From the NCBI RefSeq assembly GCF_030369675.1, contig NZ_CP128477.1:2232001-2296000 (forward strand): a stretch of DNA of 64,000 bases, written 5' to 3'. Of this stretch, positions 17,136-26,461 are shown one piece after another. The first letter of the stretch is position 1. Every line of letters begins with the position of its first letter. The DNA is from Peteryoungia algae (GTDB taxonomy: Bacteria; Pseudomonadota; Alphaproteobacteria; Rhizobiales; Rhizobiaceae). A program made the translations under genes and the position numbers. Under the pieces are notes generated by a model. The model searched no databases. It had not been told where the DNA came from and saw nothing but the letters and a program-made list of their open reading frames with translations.

Positions 17136-18134
17136 ATGACAATGCAAAACCTGCTCAAGAACCGGGAAATATTGCTGGCCCTGATCATCATCGGCATGAT
17201 CTTGAGCTTCACAACGCGCGCGCCGAACTTTGCCTCGCCCGCCAGCCTGGCCAACATCTTCAACGACACCTCGATCCTGATCATCCTGGCGCTCGGCCAG
17301 ATGGTGGTCATCCTGACCAAGTCGATCGATCTCTCGGTGGCGGCCAATCTCGCCTTCACCGGCATGGCTGTCGCGATGCTGGACAGCACCTATCCCGGCA
17401 TGCCGCTTGCCCTCCTCGTCCTCATGGCGATCGCGATTGGCGCAGCGCTTGGAGCAATCAACGGCTTCCTCGTCTGGGCTTTGCAGATCCCCCCGATCGT
17501 CGTCACGCTGGGAACGCTCACCATTTACCGCGGCATGAGCTTCGTCCTGTCGAGCGGCGCCTGGGTCAATGCCCACCAGATGCAGCCCGACTTTCTCGGC
17601 GTGCCGCGCCTGCCTGTGCTGGGCCTGCCGATCCTCTCCTGGGTCGCCATCGCAGTCATCCTGCTGATTTGGTTCATCCTGGCCCGCACCCCCTTCGGCC
17701 GCTCAGCCTATGCCGCAGGCGGCAATCCGGTCGCTGCCATCTATGCCGGCATCGATGTCGGTCGCGCCCGCTTCCTCGCCTTCGTGCTGTCAGGCGCTCT
17801 TGCAGGTCTCTCCGGCTATCTCTGGGTCTCGCGCTACGCCGTCGCCTATGTCGATATTGCTGCAGGTTTCGAGCTCGACAGTGTTGCTGCCTGCGTCATC
17901 GGCGGCATCTCGATCGCCGGCGGGATCGGCACCGTGATCGGCACGGTGCTGGGCGCCCTTTTCCTCGGCGTGATCAAGAATGCCTTGCCCGTCATCGGGA
18001 TTTCTCCCTTTGCCCAGATGGCGATCTCCGGCATCGTCATCGTTCTTGCCGTGGTGTTCAACGCGCGAGCCGAACGCAAGAAGGGACGTATCATCCTGCG
18101 TGATCGCGCGGCCAGAACAGAGGGGGCAGCATGA
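17136..18134 (+). CDS. rhaP: Rhamnose ABC transporter permease 1
   Basis: 332-residue CUT2 inner-membrane permease with about nine hydrophobic helices. It contains the BPD_transp_2-typical segments TKSIDLSVAANLAF and GAINGFLVWALQIPPIVVTLGT, and a cytoplasmic loop with ARTPFGRSAYAAGGNP. It starts three bases after the rhaT stop and overlaps rhaQ by four bases, so the permease genes are coupled. It forms the membrane pore with RhaQ. Confidence 0.92.
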   Translation: MTMQNLLKNREILLALIIIGMILSFTTRAPNFASPASLANIFNDTSILIILALGQMVVILTKSIDLSVAANLAFTGMAVAMLDSTYPGMPLALLVLMAIAIGAALGAINGFLVWALQIPPIVVTLGTLTIYRGMSFVLSSGAWVNAHQMQPDFLGVPRLPVLGLPILSWVAIAVILLIWFILARTPFGRSAYAAGGNPVAAIYAGIDVGRARFLAFVLSGALAGLSGYLWVSRYAVAYVDIAAGFELDSVAACVIGGISIAGGIGTVIGTVLGALFLGVIKNALPVIGISPFAQMAISGIVIVLAVVFNARAERKKGRIILRDRAARTEGAA

Positions 18135-19147
18135 GCACGTCGACCAGCCAAACCCATGAGACAAGGGTCATTCCCGATCGTCTCCAGACACCGTTCCGCC
18201 GCCTGCTGGGCAGCTGGGAGGTTCTCCTCTTTGCTGTCGCCATACTGATCTTTGTTGCGAATTCGCTGGCCTCGCCCTACTTCCTCAATGCCTGGAACCT
18301 GTCAGACGCGACGTTCAACTTCACCGAAAAGGCACTGATTGCCTTCGCCATGGCGCTCCTGATCATCGCAGGCGAAATCGATCTCTCCGTCGCCGCGATC
18401 ATTGCGCTCGCCTCGACCGCCATGGGATATGCCGCCCAGTTCGGGATCGGCGCCCCCGGCCTAGTTGCGATCGGAATTGCCACCGGTCTTGCATGCGGCG
18501 CGTTCAACGGCCTGCTCGTTGCCGGCCTGAAACTGCCGTCGATCGTCGTCACCATCGGCACGATGAGCCTCTTCCGGGGCATTTCCTATCTCGTGCTGGG
18601 CGATCAGGCTTTCGGCAAGTATCCGACAGACTTCGCCTTCTTCGGACAAGGCTATGTCTTCTGGGTCATCTCCTTCGAATTCGTCCTTTTCCTGATCGTG
18701 GCCTGTCTCTTCGCCATCCTGCTGCATCGGACGAACTTCGGCCGCCATGTCTATGTCATCGGCATGAACCCCCTGGCCGCGCGCTTCTCCGGTATCCCGG
18801 TCGAACGGGTGAAGTTCATCCTCTTCCTGCTGACCGGACTGATGAGCGGCATCGCCGCCGTCTGCCTGACATCCCGCCTCGGCTCCACCCGCCCTTCGAT
18901 CGCGCAAGGCTGGGAGCTCGAAGTCGTCACCATGGTCGTGCTTGGCGGGGTCTCGATCCTTGGCGGTTCCGGAACGATTGCCGGCGTCATGATCGCCGCC
19001 TTCGTCATGGGCCTCGTCACCTTCGGGCTCGGCCTCCTCAACGTGCCCGGCATCGTCATGTCCATCTTCATTGGCCTGCTGCTGATCATCACCATCGCGC
19101 TGCCGATCATCGCGCGTCGGATCAAGAATGCGAGGAACGCCGGATGA
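18131..19147 (+). CDS. rhaQ: Rhamnose ABC transporter permease 2
   Basis: 338-residue CUT2 permease, paralogous to RhaP. The same landmarks are visible: [33 protein letters not shown] and the loop [17 protein letters not shown] longer hydrophilic N-terminus precedes the first helix. It overlaps rhaP at its start and rhaU at its end by four bases each. Confidence 0.92.
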   Translation: MSTSTSQTHETRVIPDRLQTPFRRLLGSWEVLLFAVAILIFVANSLASPYFLNAWNLSDATFNFTEKALIAFAMALLIIAGEIDLSVAAIIALASTAMGYAAQFGIGAPGLVAIGIATGLACGAFNGLLVAGLKLPSIVVTIGTMSLFRGISYLVLGDQAFGKYPTDFAFFGQGYVFWVISFEFVLFLIVACLFAILLHRTNFGRHVYVIGMNPLAARFSGIPVERVKFILFLLTGLMSGIAAVCLTSRLGSTRPSIAQGWELEVVTMVVLGGVSILGGSGTIAGVMIAAFVMGLVTFGLGLLNVPGIVMSIFIGLLLIITIALPIIARRIKNARNAG

Positions 19148-19467
19148 GCGAAACCGAGCGGCACGTCTTCAAGATGAAGCTCAATCCCGGCATGGAAGCG
19201 GAATACCGCAAGCGCCATGACGAGATCTGGCCGGATCTGGTCAATCTTCTGCATGAAGCCGGAATCAGCGACTACACCATCCATCTCGATCCGGAGACCA
19301 GCCTGCTGATCGGCGTCCTGACGCGCACGAAGACCCACGACATGGCAGACCTGCCCTCCCATCCCGTGATGCAACGTTGGTGGGCCCACATGGCAGACAT
19401 CATGCAGACCAACCCGGACAACTCCCCATGGACGATCGACCTGAAGCCCGTCTTCCATATGCCATGA
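19144..19467 (+). CDS. rhaU: L-rhamnose mutarotase
   Basis: 107-residue enzyme interconverting the alpha and beta anomers of L-rhamnose. It matches the RhaM/RhaU family in length and in the motifs [20 protein letters not shown] (candidate catalytic H25) and [11 protein letters not shown] near the C-terminus. The ATG at 19144 overlaps the rhaQ stop (ATGA) and the stop overlaps the rhaK start in the same way. In Rhizobium, RhaU is needed for efficient rhamnose use together with RhaK. Confidence 0.93.
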   Translation: MSETERHVFKMKLNPGMEAEYRKRHDEIWPDLVNLLHEAGISDYTIHLDPETSLLIGVLTRTKTHDMADLPSHPVMQRWWAHMADIMQTNPDNSPWTIDLKPVFHMP

Positions 19468-20846
19468 CTGTATCCTTCGAGCGCATAGCCATCATCGACA
19501 TCGGCAAGACCAACGCCAAGGTGGTTATCGTCGATGCCCGGACGGGCGCGGAAGTGGCAGTCCGCAAGACTGCCAATATCGTGCTCGCCAGCCCACCCTA
19601 CCCGCATTTCGATACGGAGCGGCTATGGACCTTCATCCTGGAGACCCTGTCCGAATTTGCAGGTCATCCCGGATTCGACGCCCTTTCCATCACCACTCAT
19701 GGCGCGAGCGCGGCCCTGCTCGACGACAGGGGCGCGCTGGCGCTCCCGGTGCTCGACTACGAATATGTCTACCCGGACGAGGTGAACCGGGCCTATGACC
19801 TGATCCGACCGAATTTCGACGAAAGTTTTTCGCCCCGTCTCACCGGAGGGCTCAATCTCGGTGCACAGTTCCACTTCCAGCGCGACCGCTTTCCGCAAGA
19901 GTTCGCACGCGTATCGACCATCCTCACCTATCCGCAATACTGGGCATTTCGCCTGACGGGTGTTGCCGCGAACGAGAAGACGTCACTTGGGTGCCATACC
20001 GATCTCTGGCGTCCCTTCGCAGACAGCTACTCGGCTCTCGTCGACCGCCTGGATATTGCTGACAAGATGGCGCCCATCCGTTCCGCATTCGATATCCTGA
20101 GCGATATCCGCCCGGAAATCGCACAAAAGATCGGCCTGTCGAAATCGGTGCCGGTCTATTGCGGCATTCACGATTCGAATGCATCGCTCCTGCCTCACCT
20201 CGTTGACTTCGGCCTTCCCTGCACGGTCGTTTCGACAGGCACATGGGTCATCTGCTTTGCGCCCGGCGCAAAGCCTGACGCGCTGGACAGCAAACGAGAC
20301 ACACTCGCCAATGTTGATGCCTATGGCACGGCCGTACCCTCCGCGCGTTACATGGGCGGCCGCGAATGGGAAATCGTGACGAAGGACCTGGCAGCAGTCA
20401 CGGCGGAAGCGGAATGGGCGGCCGTCGCAGACGTGGTCTCGCACAAGCGCATGCTGTTGCCGAGCAGCGTGAGCGGCACCGGACCGTTTCCGCAGATGAA
20501 AGGCCGATGGCATCTGGAGCCGGAGAATGCGGCAGAGCGCCGGGCCGCAGCCAGTCTTTACCAGGCCTTGATGACCGTGACCTGCCTCGACATGATCAGT
20601 TCCCAGGGGTCGATAATCGTTGAAGGACCCTTCACATCGAACCGCGTCTTTGTTGCGGCCCTGCATAGCCTGACAGGAAGACCTGTCTACGCATCACCCT
20701 CCCAGACTGGCACGTCCTCGGGTGCGGCCCTCCTCGCCGGGATCCGGCCATCATCACCACTCCGTCTTGTCAACGAAACCATTCCCGGGCTCGACAACTA
20801 CAGCGCAACATGGCGGGAAATGATCGAATCTGAAATCAGCCGGTGA
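19464..20846 (+). CDS. rhaK: Rhamnulokinase-type FGGY carbohydrate kinase
   Basis: 460-residue kinase of the FGGY family with the N-terminal phosphate motif [13 protein letters not shown] at about residues 10-22 and the C-terminal region [12 protein letters not shown]. The start at 19464 overlaps the rhaU stop; the frame is open further upstream but only within rhaU. It phosphorylates rhamnulose (or, as reported for rhizobia, acts in transport-coupled phosphorylation). Last gene of the rhaRSTPQUK row; no obvious terminator follows. Confidence 0.92.
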   Translation: MTVSFERIAIIDIGKTNAKVVIVDARTGAEVAVRKTANIVLASPPYPHFDTERLWTFILETLSEFAGHPGFDALSITTHGASAALLDDRGALALPVLDYEYVYPDEVNRAYDLIRPNFDESFSPRLTGGLNLGAQFHFQRDRFPQEFARVSTILTYPQYWAFRLTGVAANEKTSLGCHTDLWRPFADSYSALVDRLDIADKMAPIRSAFDILSDIRPEIAQKIGLSKSVPVYCGIHDSNASLLPHLVDFGLPCTVVSTGTWVICFAPGAKPDALDSKRDTLANVDAYGTAVPSARYMGGREWEIVTKDLAAVTAEAEWAAVADVVSHKRMLLPSSVSGTGPFPQMKGRWHLEPENAAERRAAASLYQALMTVTCLDMISSQGSIIVEGPFTSNRVFVAALHSLTGRPVYASPSQTGTSSGAALLAGIRPSSPLRLVNETIPGLDNYSATWREMIESEISR

Positions 20847-20926
20847 ACTGTCCAATCCGTTTGGACGTTCCACGCTGCTCGAGCTCGTCCTGCCGGAAGC
20901 ACGGCAAATGCCGGCGATCATAAATA

Positions 20927-20941
20927 TGATAAGTTTAGTCA
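20927..20941. promoter_or_regulatory. RirA-type iron box TGA-N9-TCA
   Basis: TGA at 20927-20929 and TCA at 20939-20941 are separated by exactly nine bases in an AT-rich stretch, 31 bp before the AraC start. This is the iron-responsive operator consensus of rhizobial RirA. Its place before the regulator of a siderophore cluster supports function. Confidence 0.65.
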
Positions 20942-20972
20942 TATTTCTTGACCCGCGACGTTTTTCCGGCAA

Positions 20973-21932
20973 ATGCTACCGCTGTTTTTGAAAGCGGGGC
21001 AGGCGAGCGACGATGGGCGAGAGGCGAGAGAGTTGACCTATCTACACCAGATGCAGGCCGAGCTGGACGGAATTCGTGCACTCCTGCCAGCCAAATGGCG
21101 TTGCCTCGACGGCATTGTCGGCGTCCATTGGGATGCGGAGGGCCATGCAGGTGCCAGTGGCTACTATGTGTCGCCCGATCCACGCATCATGTTCTTCTTC
21201 AACGATGTGAGCAGCCACATTCAGGTGGCCGATCAACGCGGAGCAACCGACCAAGGTGAGCGGGGAATGGCACGGGCGATCTATGTGCCAGCGGGTGTTC
21301 CGATGTGGACAAGGTTCACGCGGCGTCACCGCTTCTCCCACCTCGACCTGCATCTGCACCACGATCGCCTGATGCGCTACATCTCGCCTGTGATCGGCGC
21401 GTCGGCTGCTCGCGCAACCCTGAAACAGCCGGCTGAACTGCACGACCCTGGACCATTGACCAGTCTCGCGGACCTCGTTGTCGAGGAGCTCTCGACCCAT
21501 GTCCGGCACCCGGCCTTTGCCGAGAACCTGATCGGCAGCATCGTCACCGGGTTCCTGGATCTGCAGGCGGGTGACACAAGTGGCGCGGCCGCCGGTGGGC
21601 GGCTGACCCAGGCACAACTGAATAGGCTTTCGACCTACTTCGCCCATTGCGGCGGGCGGCGCCTTGCCGTGAAGGAAATGGCGGATGTGGTTGGCCTGTC
21701 GGAAAGCTGGTTCGCGACCGTATTCCGGCAGACGACGGACATGACCCCGCTCCAGTGGCAACTGGCGCGCCGCATCGACCTCGCCCGAAAGCTGCTTGGC
21801 GACACAACGATGAGCATCGCCGAAATCAGCGGCCAGCTCGGCTTCACCGACCAGGCGCACATGACCAAGGTCTTCCGGGCAGTGACCGGCGACACCCCCG
21901 CCGCCTGGCGGCGCACACATCAGGCCAATTGA
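20973..21932 (+). CDS. AraC family regulator of the siderophore uptake cluster
   Basis: 319-residue regulator with a C-terminal AraC/XylS DNA-binding domain (about residues 215-315) with two helix-turn-helices: LAVKEMADVVGLSESWFATVF and MSIAEISGQLGFTDQAHMTKVF. The N-terminal part is presumably a ligand domain and could sense the ferric siderophore, as in AlcR- or YbtA-like regulators. A RirA-type box lies just upstream, so it is probably made under iron limitation. It converges on the TonB receptor gene and probably activates that gene and the transporter operon (inference). Confidence 0.87.
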   Translation: MLPLFLKAGQASDDGREARELTYLHQMQAELDGIRALLPAKWRCLDGIVGVHWDAEGHAGASGYYVSPDPRIMFFFNDVSSHIQVADQRGATDQGERGMARAIYVPAGVPMWTRFTRRHRFSHLDLHLHHDRLMRYISPVIGASAARATLKQPAELHDPGPLTSLADLVVEELSTHVRHPAFAENLIGSIVTGFLDLQAGDTSGAAAGGRLTQAQLNRLSTYFAHCGGRRLAVKEMADVVGLSESWFATVFRQTTDMTPLQWQLARRIDLARKLLGDTTMSIAEISGQLGFTDQAHMTKVFRAVTGDTPAAWRRTHQAN

Positions 21933-21938
21933 AAAATA

Positions 21939-21968
21939 GGCCCCGTCACCTGCGAAAATGACGAGGCC
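21939..21968 (-). terminator. Rho-independent terminator after the TonB receptor gene
   Basis: Ten-base arms 21939-21948 and 21959-21968 pair with one mismatch around a 10-base loop. On the minus strand the stem is followed by TATTTTTC, a U-tract, so it terminates the receptor transcript. It lies between convergent genes and could also slow the AraC transcript. Confidence 0.7.
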
Positions 21969-21976
21969 CGTTGAAC

Positions 21977-24109
21977 TTACCAGGTCTGGCGGATGGTCGC
22001 GTAGATGGTGCGTCCCGGATTGTAGTAAAGTGCTCCACCATCATTGTTGGCGACATGCTTCTCGTCGAACACGTTGCTGACGTTCAGCTGGAAGTTCGTG
22101 TTCTCCTTGATCGCGTAGGATAAGGATGCATCGAAGATGACCGCACCTTCCGACTTCCGTGTGTTCGCGTTGTCGAAATAGTAGGATCCGGTGAACCGGG
22201 CGCCGGCCCCGAACGTCATGTCACCTCGATCACCCTCTCCTGCAAGGGTATAGGTACCCCAGAGCGACGCCATATGCTCCGGCACCTGGGCAAATCGCTT
22301 TCCATCATATGTGCCGCCTGCATCGACAATCTGTGAATCGATATAGGAATAGGCTGCGATCAGGCTGACGTTCGAAGTCAACTCGACCTTCGCTTCGAGG
22401 TCGAGCCCGCGATGGTGAATTTCCTCGACCGTGTTGGGCAGATAGACGGGCGCCTCGTAAGTGGTGATGTTCTCCAGCGTCAGGTCGTAGATCGACGCGG
22501 TGATTATCGCAGGGAATGCATCCGGACGATACTTGATCCCGGCCTCGTACTGCTTCCCGTATGTCGGCTCATTTCCGGTGCTCGGTGGCGCAACGGATTC
22601 GGCATAGCTGACATAGGTTGCGAGCTCCTCGGTGATCTTGTAGCTGAGCCCGACACGCTTGCTCAACTCGCTGTAGTCACCACTGGATGTCGTGTTCGTC
22701 AGGAGATTTCTGTCGTCGAGCTTGAGCCAGTCATTGCGCAAACCGACACTGGCGGTGACACGGTCGAAGAAGATGAGGTCCTGCTGAAGGTATACGGCTC
22801 GAGTGGCCTGATCCTGCTGCGAATTGCTATAGGGTGACAAGGCTCCCGGGCCGCCCGAATAAACGGGATTTGCCCAATCGATCTGCGGAGCGGCGGTATA
22901 GTAGTTGGCCCCGGTCGAATCGAGACTGCTGTAGTCGATGCCGACGAGCGTGCGGCTTTCGACCTGATCGAATTGCGCCTCGTAGAGAAGATGAGCATCG
23001 GCGACAAACTGCTCGGTGGAGCGCTCGCTGCCGAAGTAATTGCGGTTCGCCAGGGTATCGGCGAGACTGCCAGCCCCCGATGCGTCCCAGATATAGGCAT
23101 AGCCGAAACCGGTTTTGGACTTGCTGTAGCGAGCATTCGAGCCGAGAGACAGGCCATTGCCGAAATCGTGCTCAAACAGGAAGTTGTAGGTGTTGCGATT
23201 GGTTGAATTGTAGTTGTAGTCCGGTTCGCCGAAGAAGCGATCTCGGTCGAAATCGGTGTATAGCGGGTGACCGCCGCCACTGGGCGTGCCATCGCGGCCC
23301 AGGTGATCGAAGACGAATGTCAAGGCAGTCATGTCCGTCGGACGCCAGGTCACCCCGGCCTGAATGAAGTTCTCGTCATTCTCTGAAAAGTCGAACTCGC
23401 CGTCGGCACGCTGGACCTTGCCTGTCAGACGATAGGAGAGCGTATCGTCCTCGGTGAGATTATCACCAAAGTCAAAGCCCATTTCCTTATGCGCGAAGGA
23501 ACCGGTAGTGCCATAAACTTCTCCGAAACGCTCGCTACGCGGGGTCTTCGTGACATAGTTGATCGCTCCACCCGGATCGGAAACGCCGTACCCGGTAGAA
23601 TTCGCGCCCTTGAGGACATCCAGTCGTTCGAATGCGTAGGGTTCTTCCCTGACGCCGGTCCAGGTTCTTCCGACCATGAGGCCATCGCGATAGGTGAAGG
23701 GTGTGAAACCGCGGATCTTGACGTAGTCGAAACGGTCGTCCGAGCCGTAATAGTCGGTCGTCACGCCCGCCGTGTACTGCACCACTTTCTCGACCGAATC
23801 TGCGGCGCGCTGCTCGATTTCCTTCGACGTAATGACCGAAACGGTCGCCGGTGTCGTCAGGATTTCACCCGGCATTTTGCCGACGGCACTCGATCGATTG
23901 GCAACCACCGTCTTCGAATCCGCGTCGCCCTGGCCGGCGCCCTCTACCGTGATGGTCTGCAGCACGGTGGAATCGCCATCGGCTTCAGCATCTTGCGCCC
24001 CGGCAATTGCAGGCATCAAGGCAATGAAAGCTGTACAACCGAGAAGAACGGCAGTGCGCTGGCGGATGGAAGCTCGGCTCGTGCCTCGGGAAGAAATGAC
24101 TCTGATCAT
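21977..24109 (-). CDS. TonB-dependent siderophore receptor
   Basis: 710-residue outer-membrane receptor of the FhuA/FoxA-like group. A signal peptide ends near AIAGAQDAEADG (about residue 38), followed by a TonB-box-like QTITVEG at about 52-58. The plug domain runs over about 75-190 (TPATVSVITSKEIEQR, then GYGVSDPGGAINYVTK), and a beta-barrel follows to a C-terminal YATIRQTW ending in an aromatic residue, as expected for BamA recognition. It is divergent from the ABC transporter operon and ends at a rho-independent terminator. The ligand is probably a hydroxamate-type ferric siderophore, an inference from family resemblance. Confidence 0.93.
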   Translation of the reverse strand: MIRVISSRGTSRASIRQRTAVLLGCTAFIALMPAIAGAQDAEADGDSTVLQTITVEGAGQGDADSKTVVANRSSAVGKMPGEILTTPATVSVITSKEIEQRAADSVEKVVQYTAGVTTDYYGSDDRFDYVKIRGFTPFTYRDGLMVGRTWTGVREEPYAFERLDVLKGANSTGYGVSDPGGAINYVTKTPRSERFGEVYGTTGSFAHKEMGFDFGDNLTEDDTLSYRLTGKVQRADGEFDFSENDENFIQAGVTWRPTDMTALTFVFDHLGRDGTPSGGGHPLYTDFDRDRFFGEPDYNYNSTNRNTYNFLFEHDFGNGLSLGSNARYSKSKTGFGYAYIWDASGAGSLADTLANRNYFGSERSTEQFVADAHLLYEAQFDQVESRTLVGIDYSSLDSTGANYYTAAPQIDWANPVYSGGPGALSPYSNSQQDQATRAVYLQQDLIFFDRVTASVGLRNDWLKLDDRNLLTNTTSSGDYSELSKRVGLSYKITEELATYVSYAESVAPPSTGNEPTYGKQYEAGIKYRPDAFPAIITASIYDLTLENITTYEAPVYLPNTVEEIHHRGLDLEAKVELTSNVSLIAAYSYIDSQIVDAGGTYDGKRFAQVPEHMASLWGTYTLAGEGDRGDMTFGAGARFTGSYYFDNANTRKSEGAVIFDASLSYAIKENTNFQLNVSNVFDEKHVANNDGGALYYNPGRTIYATIRQTW

Positions 24110-24425
24110 GATGTTTCCAGAATTTGACGTTCAGACATTCCGTCTCGACGAACCCCAGGGATCATCGTCGGGAGCCAACCGACATGCAGGGTCAATTTGC
24201 AGTCTCCTTTGGCCATGTCCGCAAGCCCGGCTAGACGCAGATTGAACCCTCATTCGGTCCAACGGCCATTAACTGGATAATTTTAATCCAGTATTGTAGA
24301 ATCCCCTTTTTTGTAAATTCCTCCGGAAAATCAAGAGGCACCTCACCACCAGGGTCTAAAAAGCTTGACCCCACATCGTGAAGCTGAGAGGGACACTCAA
24401 CTTAAACAAGGGATGATTGAGACCC
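24110..24425. other. Divergent promoter region of the siderophore receptor and transporter
   Basis: Intergenic region between the receptor gene and the binding-protein gene. It contains the inverted repeat at 24272-24292 and an AT-rich stretch around 24280-24320, but no gene that I can support. Confidence 0.6.
24272..24292. promoter_or_regulatory. 21-bp inverted repeat ACTGGAT-N7-ATCCAGT
   Basis: Perfect 7-bp arms around an AT-only 7-base centre, midway between divergent receptor and transporter genes. It does not match the RirA TGA-N9-TCA pattern. It may be the site of the adjacent AraC activator or of another iron regulator. Confidence 0.55.
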
Positions 24426-25421
24426 ATGCGGATCAACTTGCATCATGTGGCGCTCACCACCGCCCTGCTCTGCCTGCCCTGGACCATCTCGGTGCGAGCT
24501 GCCGACCAGGCAGCCTTTCCGCTCGAGATCTCGCACGCGCTCGGAAATACCACCATTGCCACAAGGCCGAACCGCGTGGCGACAGTCGCCTGGGCCAATC
24601 ATGAAGTGCCTCTCGCTCTGGGCATTGTTCCAGTCGGCATGGCTGCGGCAAATTTCGGCGATGACGATGGCGATGGCTTGCTGCCCTGGGTGGCTGAGCG
24701 TCTGAAGGAACTTGATGCCCAAGCCCCGCAGCTCTTCGATGAGGGCGATGGCATCGATTTCGAAGCTGTCGCCGGCACCCGGCCTGACGTCATTCTGGCC
24801 GCTTATTCGGGGCTCAGCCAATCCGACTACGACACATTGAGCCAGATCGCCCCCGTCATTGCCTATCCACAGGCGCCCTGGTCGACGGACTGGCGCGAGA
24901 TGATCCGCTTCGACAGCGCCGGTCTCGGCCTCGCCAAAGAAGGCGAAATGCTGATTGCAGACATCGAGCGGAAGATTGCCATGGAGGTGGCGAAATATCC
25001 GGAACTGAGGGGCAAGACGGCCATGTTCGTCACCCATCTCGACGCCAGTGATCTGAGCATCGTGAATTTCTACACGACGCAGGACACGCGCGTCCGCTTC
25101 TTTGGGGATCTCGGTCTCTCTCCGCCGAAAAGCGTGGTCCAGGCATCCTCCACCGGCAGCTTTGCCGGCTCGATCAGTGCCGAACAGATCGACCTTTTCG
25201 ACGACGTCGACATCCTCGTGACCTATGGCGATCGTGGATTGATCGAGGCCATGAAGGCCAATCCCCTGCTCGCCCACATGCCGGCCGTCAAGCACGATGC
25301 CATCGTCATGCTGGGCCGCGACCCTGTCGGCACCGCCGCCAATCCCACGCCGCTCTCGATCACCTGGGTCCTGCCCGCCTATGTCGCCATGCTGGCGGAA
25401 GCGGCCAGAAAGACGGAATGA
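24426..25421 (+). CDS. Ferric siderophore ABC transporter substrate-binding protein
   Basis: 331-residue periplasmic binding protein of the FecB/FhuD cluster. The signal peptide ends near SVRAAD (about residue 22). The two-lobed class III fold is indicated by NRVATVAWANHEVPLALG near residue 50 and RPDVILAAYSGLSQSDYDTLS near 117. I use the ATG at 24426; the frame opens at a TTG three codons earlier. Its stop overlaps the first permease start by four bases. It delivers the ferric siderophore to the two permeases downstream. Confidence 0.92.
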   Translation: MRINLHHVALTTALLCLPWTISVRAADQAAFPLEISHALGNTTIATRPNRVATVAWANHEVPLALGIVPVGMAAANFGDDDGDGLLPWVAERLKELDAQAPQLFDEGDGIDFEAVAGTRPDVILAAYSGLSQSDYDTLSQIAPVIAYPQAPWSTDWREMIRFDSAGLGLAKEGEMLIADIERKIAMEVAKYPELRGKTAMFVTHLDASDLSIVNFYTTQDTRVRFFGDLGLSPPKSVVQASSTGSFAGSISAEQIDLFDDVDILVTYGDRGLIEAMKANPLLAHMPAVKHDAIVMLGRDPVGTAANPTPLSITWVLPAYVAMLAEAARKTE

Positions 25422-26461
25422 CGGCACCTGCGAGACATCAGGCGCCCCGGCAATCGCCCGGTCGCGTGGCAGACACCGGCCGGTTGATCTGGCTCGGTGC
25501 AGTCGTCGCGATGGGCATCGCGGTCGCGATCCTGTCGCTTATGATCGGCACGCGCGATGTCCCAGTGGCCGATGTTCTGGCCGCAATCGCGGGCGACACC
25601 TCGACACTTGATCGCGCGGCAGTAGCGACCCGAATTCCACGGACCATCCTCGCCGTTATGGCCGGCGCGGCCCTCGGCCTCGCGGGAGCGGTCATGCAGG
25701 GCGTCACGCGCAATCCACTTGCCGATCCCGGCATTCTTGGCATCAACATTGGCGCCTCGCTTGCTATTGTGGTCGGCGTCGCATGGTTCGGCATGAGTTC
25801 CGCCCTCACCTTCATCTGGGTCGCGATCACAGGCGCTGCGGCCACTGCGATATTCGTCTACGTCATCGGCTCGATGGGGCGCGGTGGTGCGACACCGCTG
25901 AAGCTCGCACTGTCGGGCACCGCGACGTCGATTGCCTTTTCATCGCTGGTCATCGCCGTCGTTCTTCCCCGGGCAGACATTGCCGGCGGCATTCGGTCCT
26001 GGCAGATCGGGGGCGTTGGCGGCGCCACGTTCGAGCGCATGGAACCCGTCTATGTCTTCCTCCTGATCGGATTCATCCTCTGCCTCCTCTCCGCAAGACG
26101 GCTCAATGCGCTGGCCCTCGGCGACGAACTCGCAGCCGGCCTCGGGGAACGCATTGCGCTTGCAAGGGGATTGGCGACGCTTGGTGCCGTAATGCTCTGC
26201 GGCGCGACGACAGCCGTCTGCGGTCCCATCGGCTTTGTCGGCCTCGTCGTTCCCCACGCCTGTCGGCTTCTGGTCGGCGTGGATCACCGCTGGCTGTTGC
26301 CGTTTTCGGCCCTCGGGGGCGCCATTCTGCTGACCGCGAGCGATATTCTGGGACGCCTCGCGGCACGTCCGTCCGAGCTGGAAGTCGGCGTCGTCACCGC
26401 CCTGATCGGCGCACCCTTCTTCATCTACATCGTTCGGCGACAGAAGGTGAGAGACCTGTGA
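25418..26461 (+). CDS. Siderophore ABC transporter permease 1 (FecCD family)
   Basis: 347-residue inner-membrane permease with about nine to ten helices. Family landmarks are RIPRTILAVMAGAALGLAG, VTRNPLADPGILGINIGAS and CGPIGFVGLVVPHACR, the last being the ATPase-coupling region. It overlaps the binding-protein gene at the start and the second permease at the end (GTGA). Confidence 0.92.
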   Translation: MTAPARHQAPRQSPGRVADTGRLIWLGAVVAMGIAVAILSLMIGTRDVPVADVLAAIAGDTSTLDRAAVATRIPRTILAVMAGAALGLAGAVMQGVTRNPLADPGILGINIGASLAIVVGVAWFGMSSALTFIWVAITGAAATAIFVYVIGSMGRGGATPLKLALSGTATSIAFSSLVIAVVLPRADIAGGIRSWQIGGVGGATFERMEPVYVFLLIGFILCLLSARRLNALALGDELAAGLGERIALARGLATLGAVMLCGATTAVCGPIGFVGLVVPHACRLLVGVDHRWLLPFSALGGAILLTASDILGRLAARPSELEVGVVTALIGAPFFIYIVRRQKVRDL

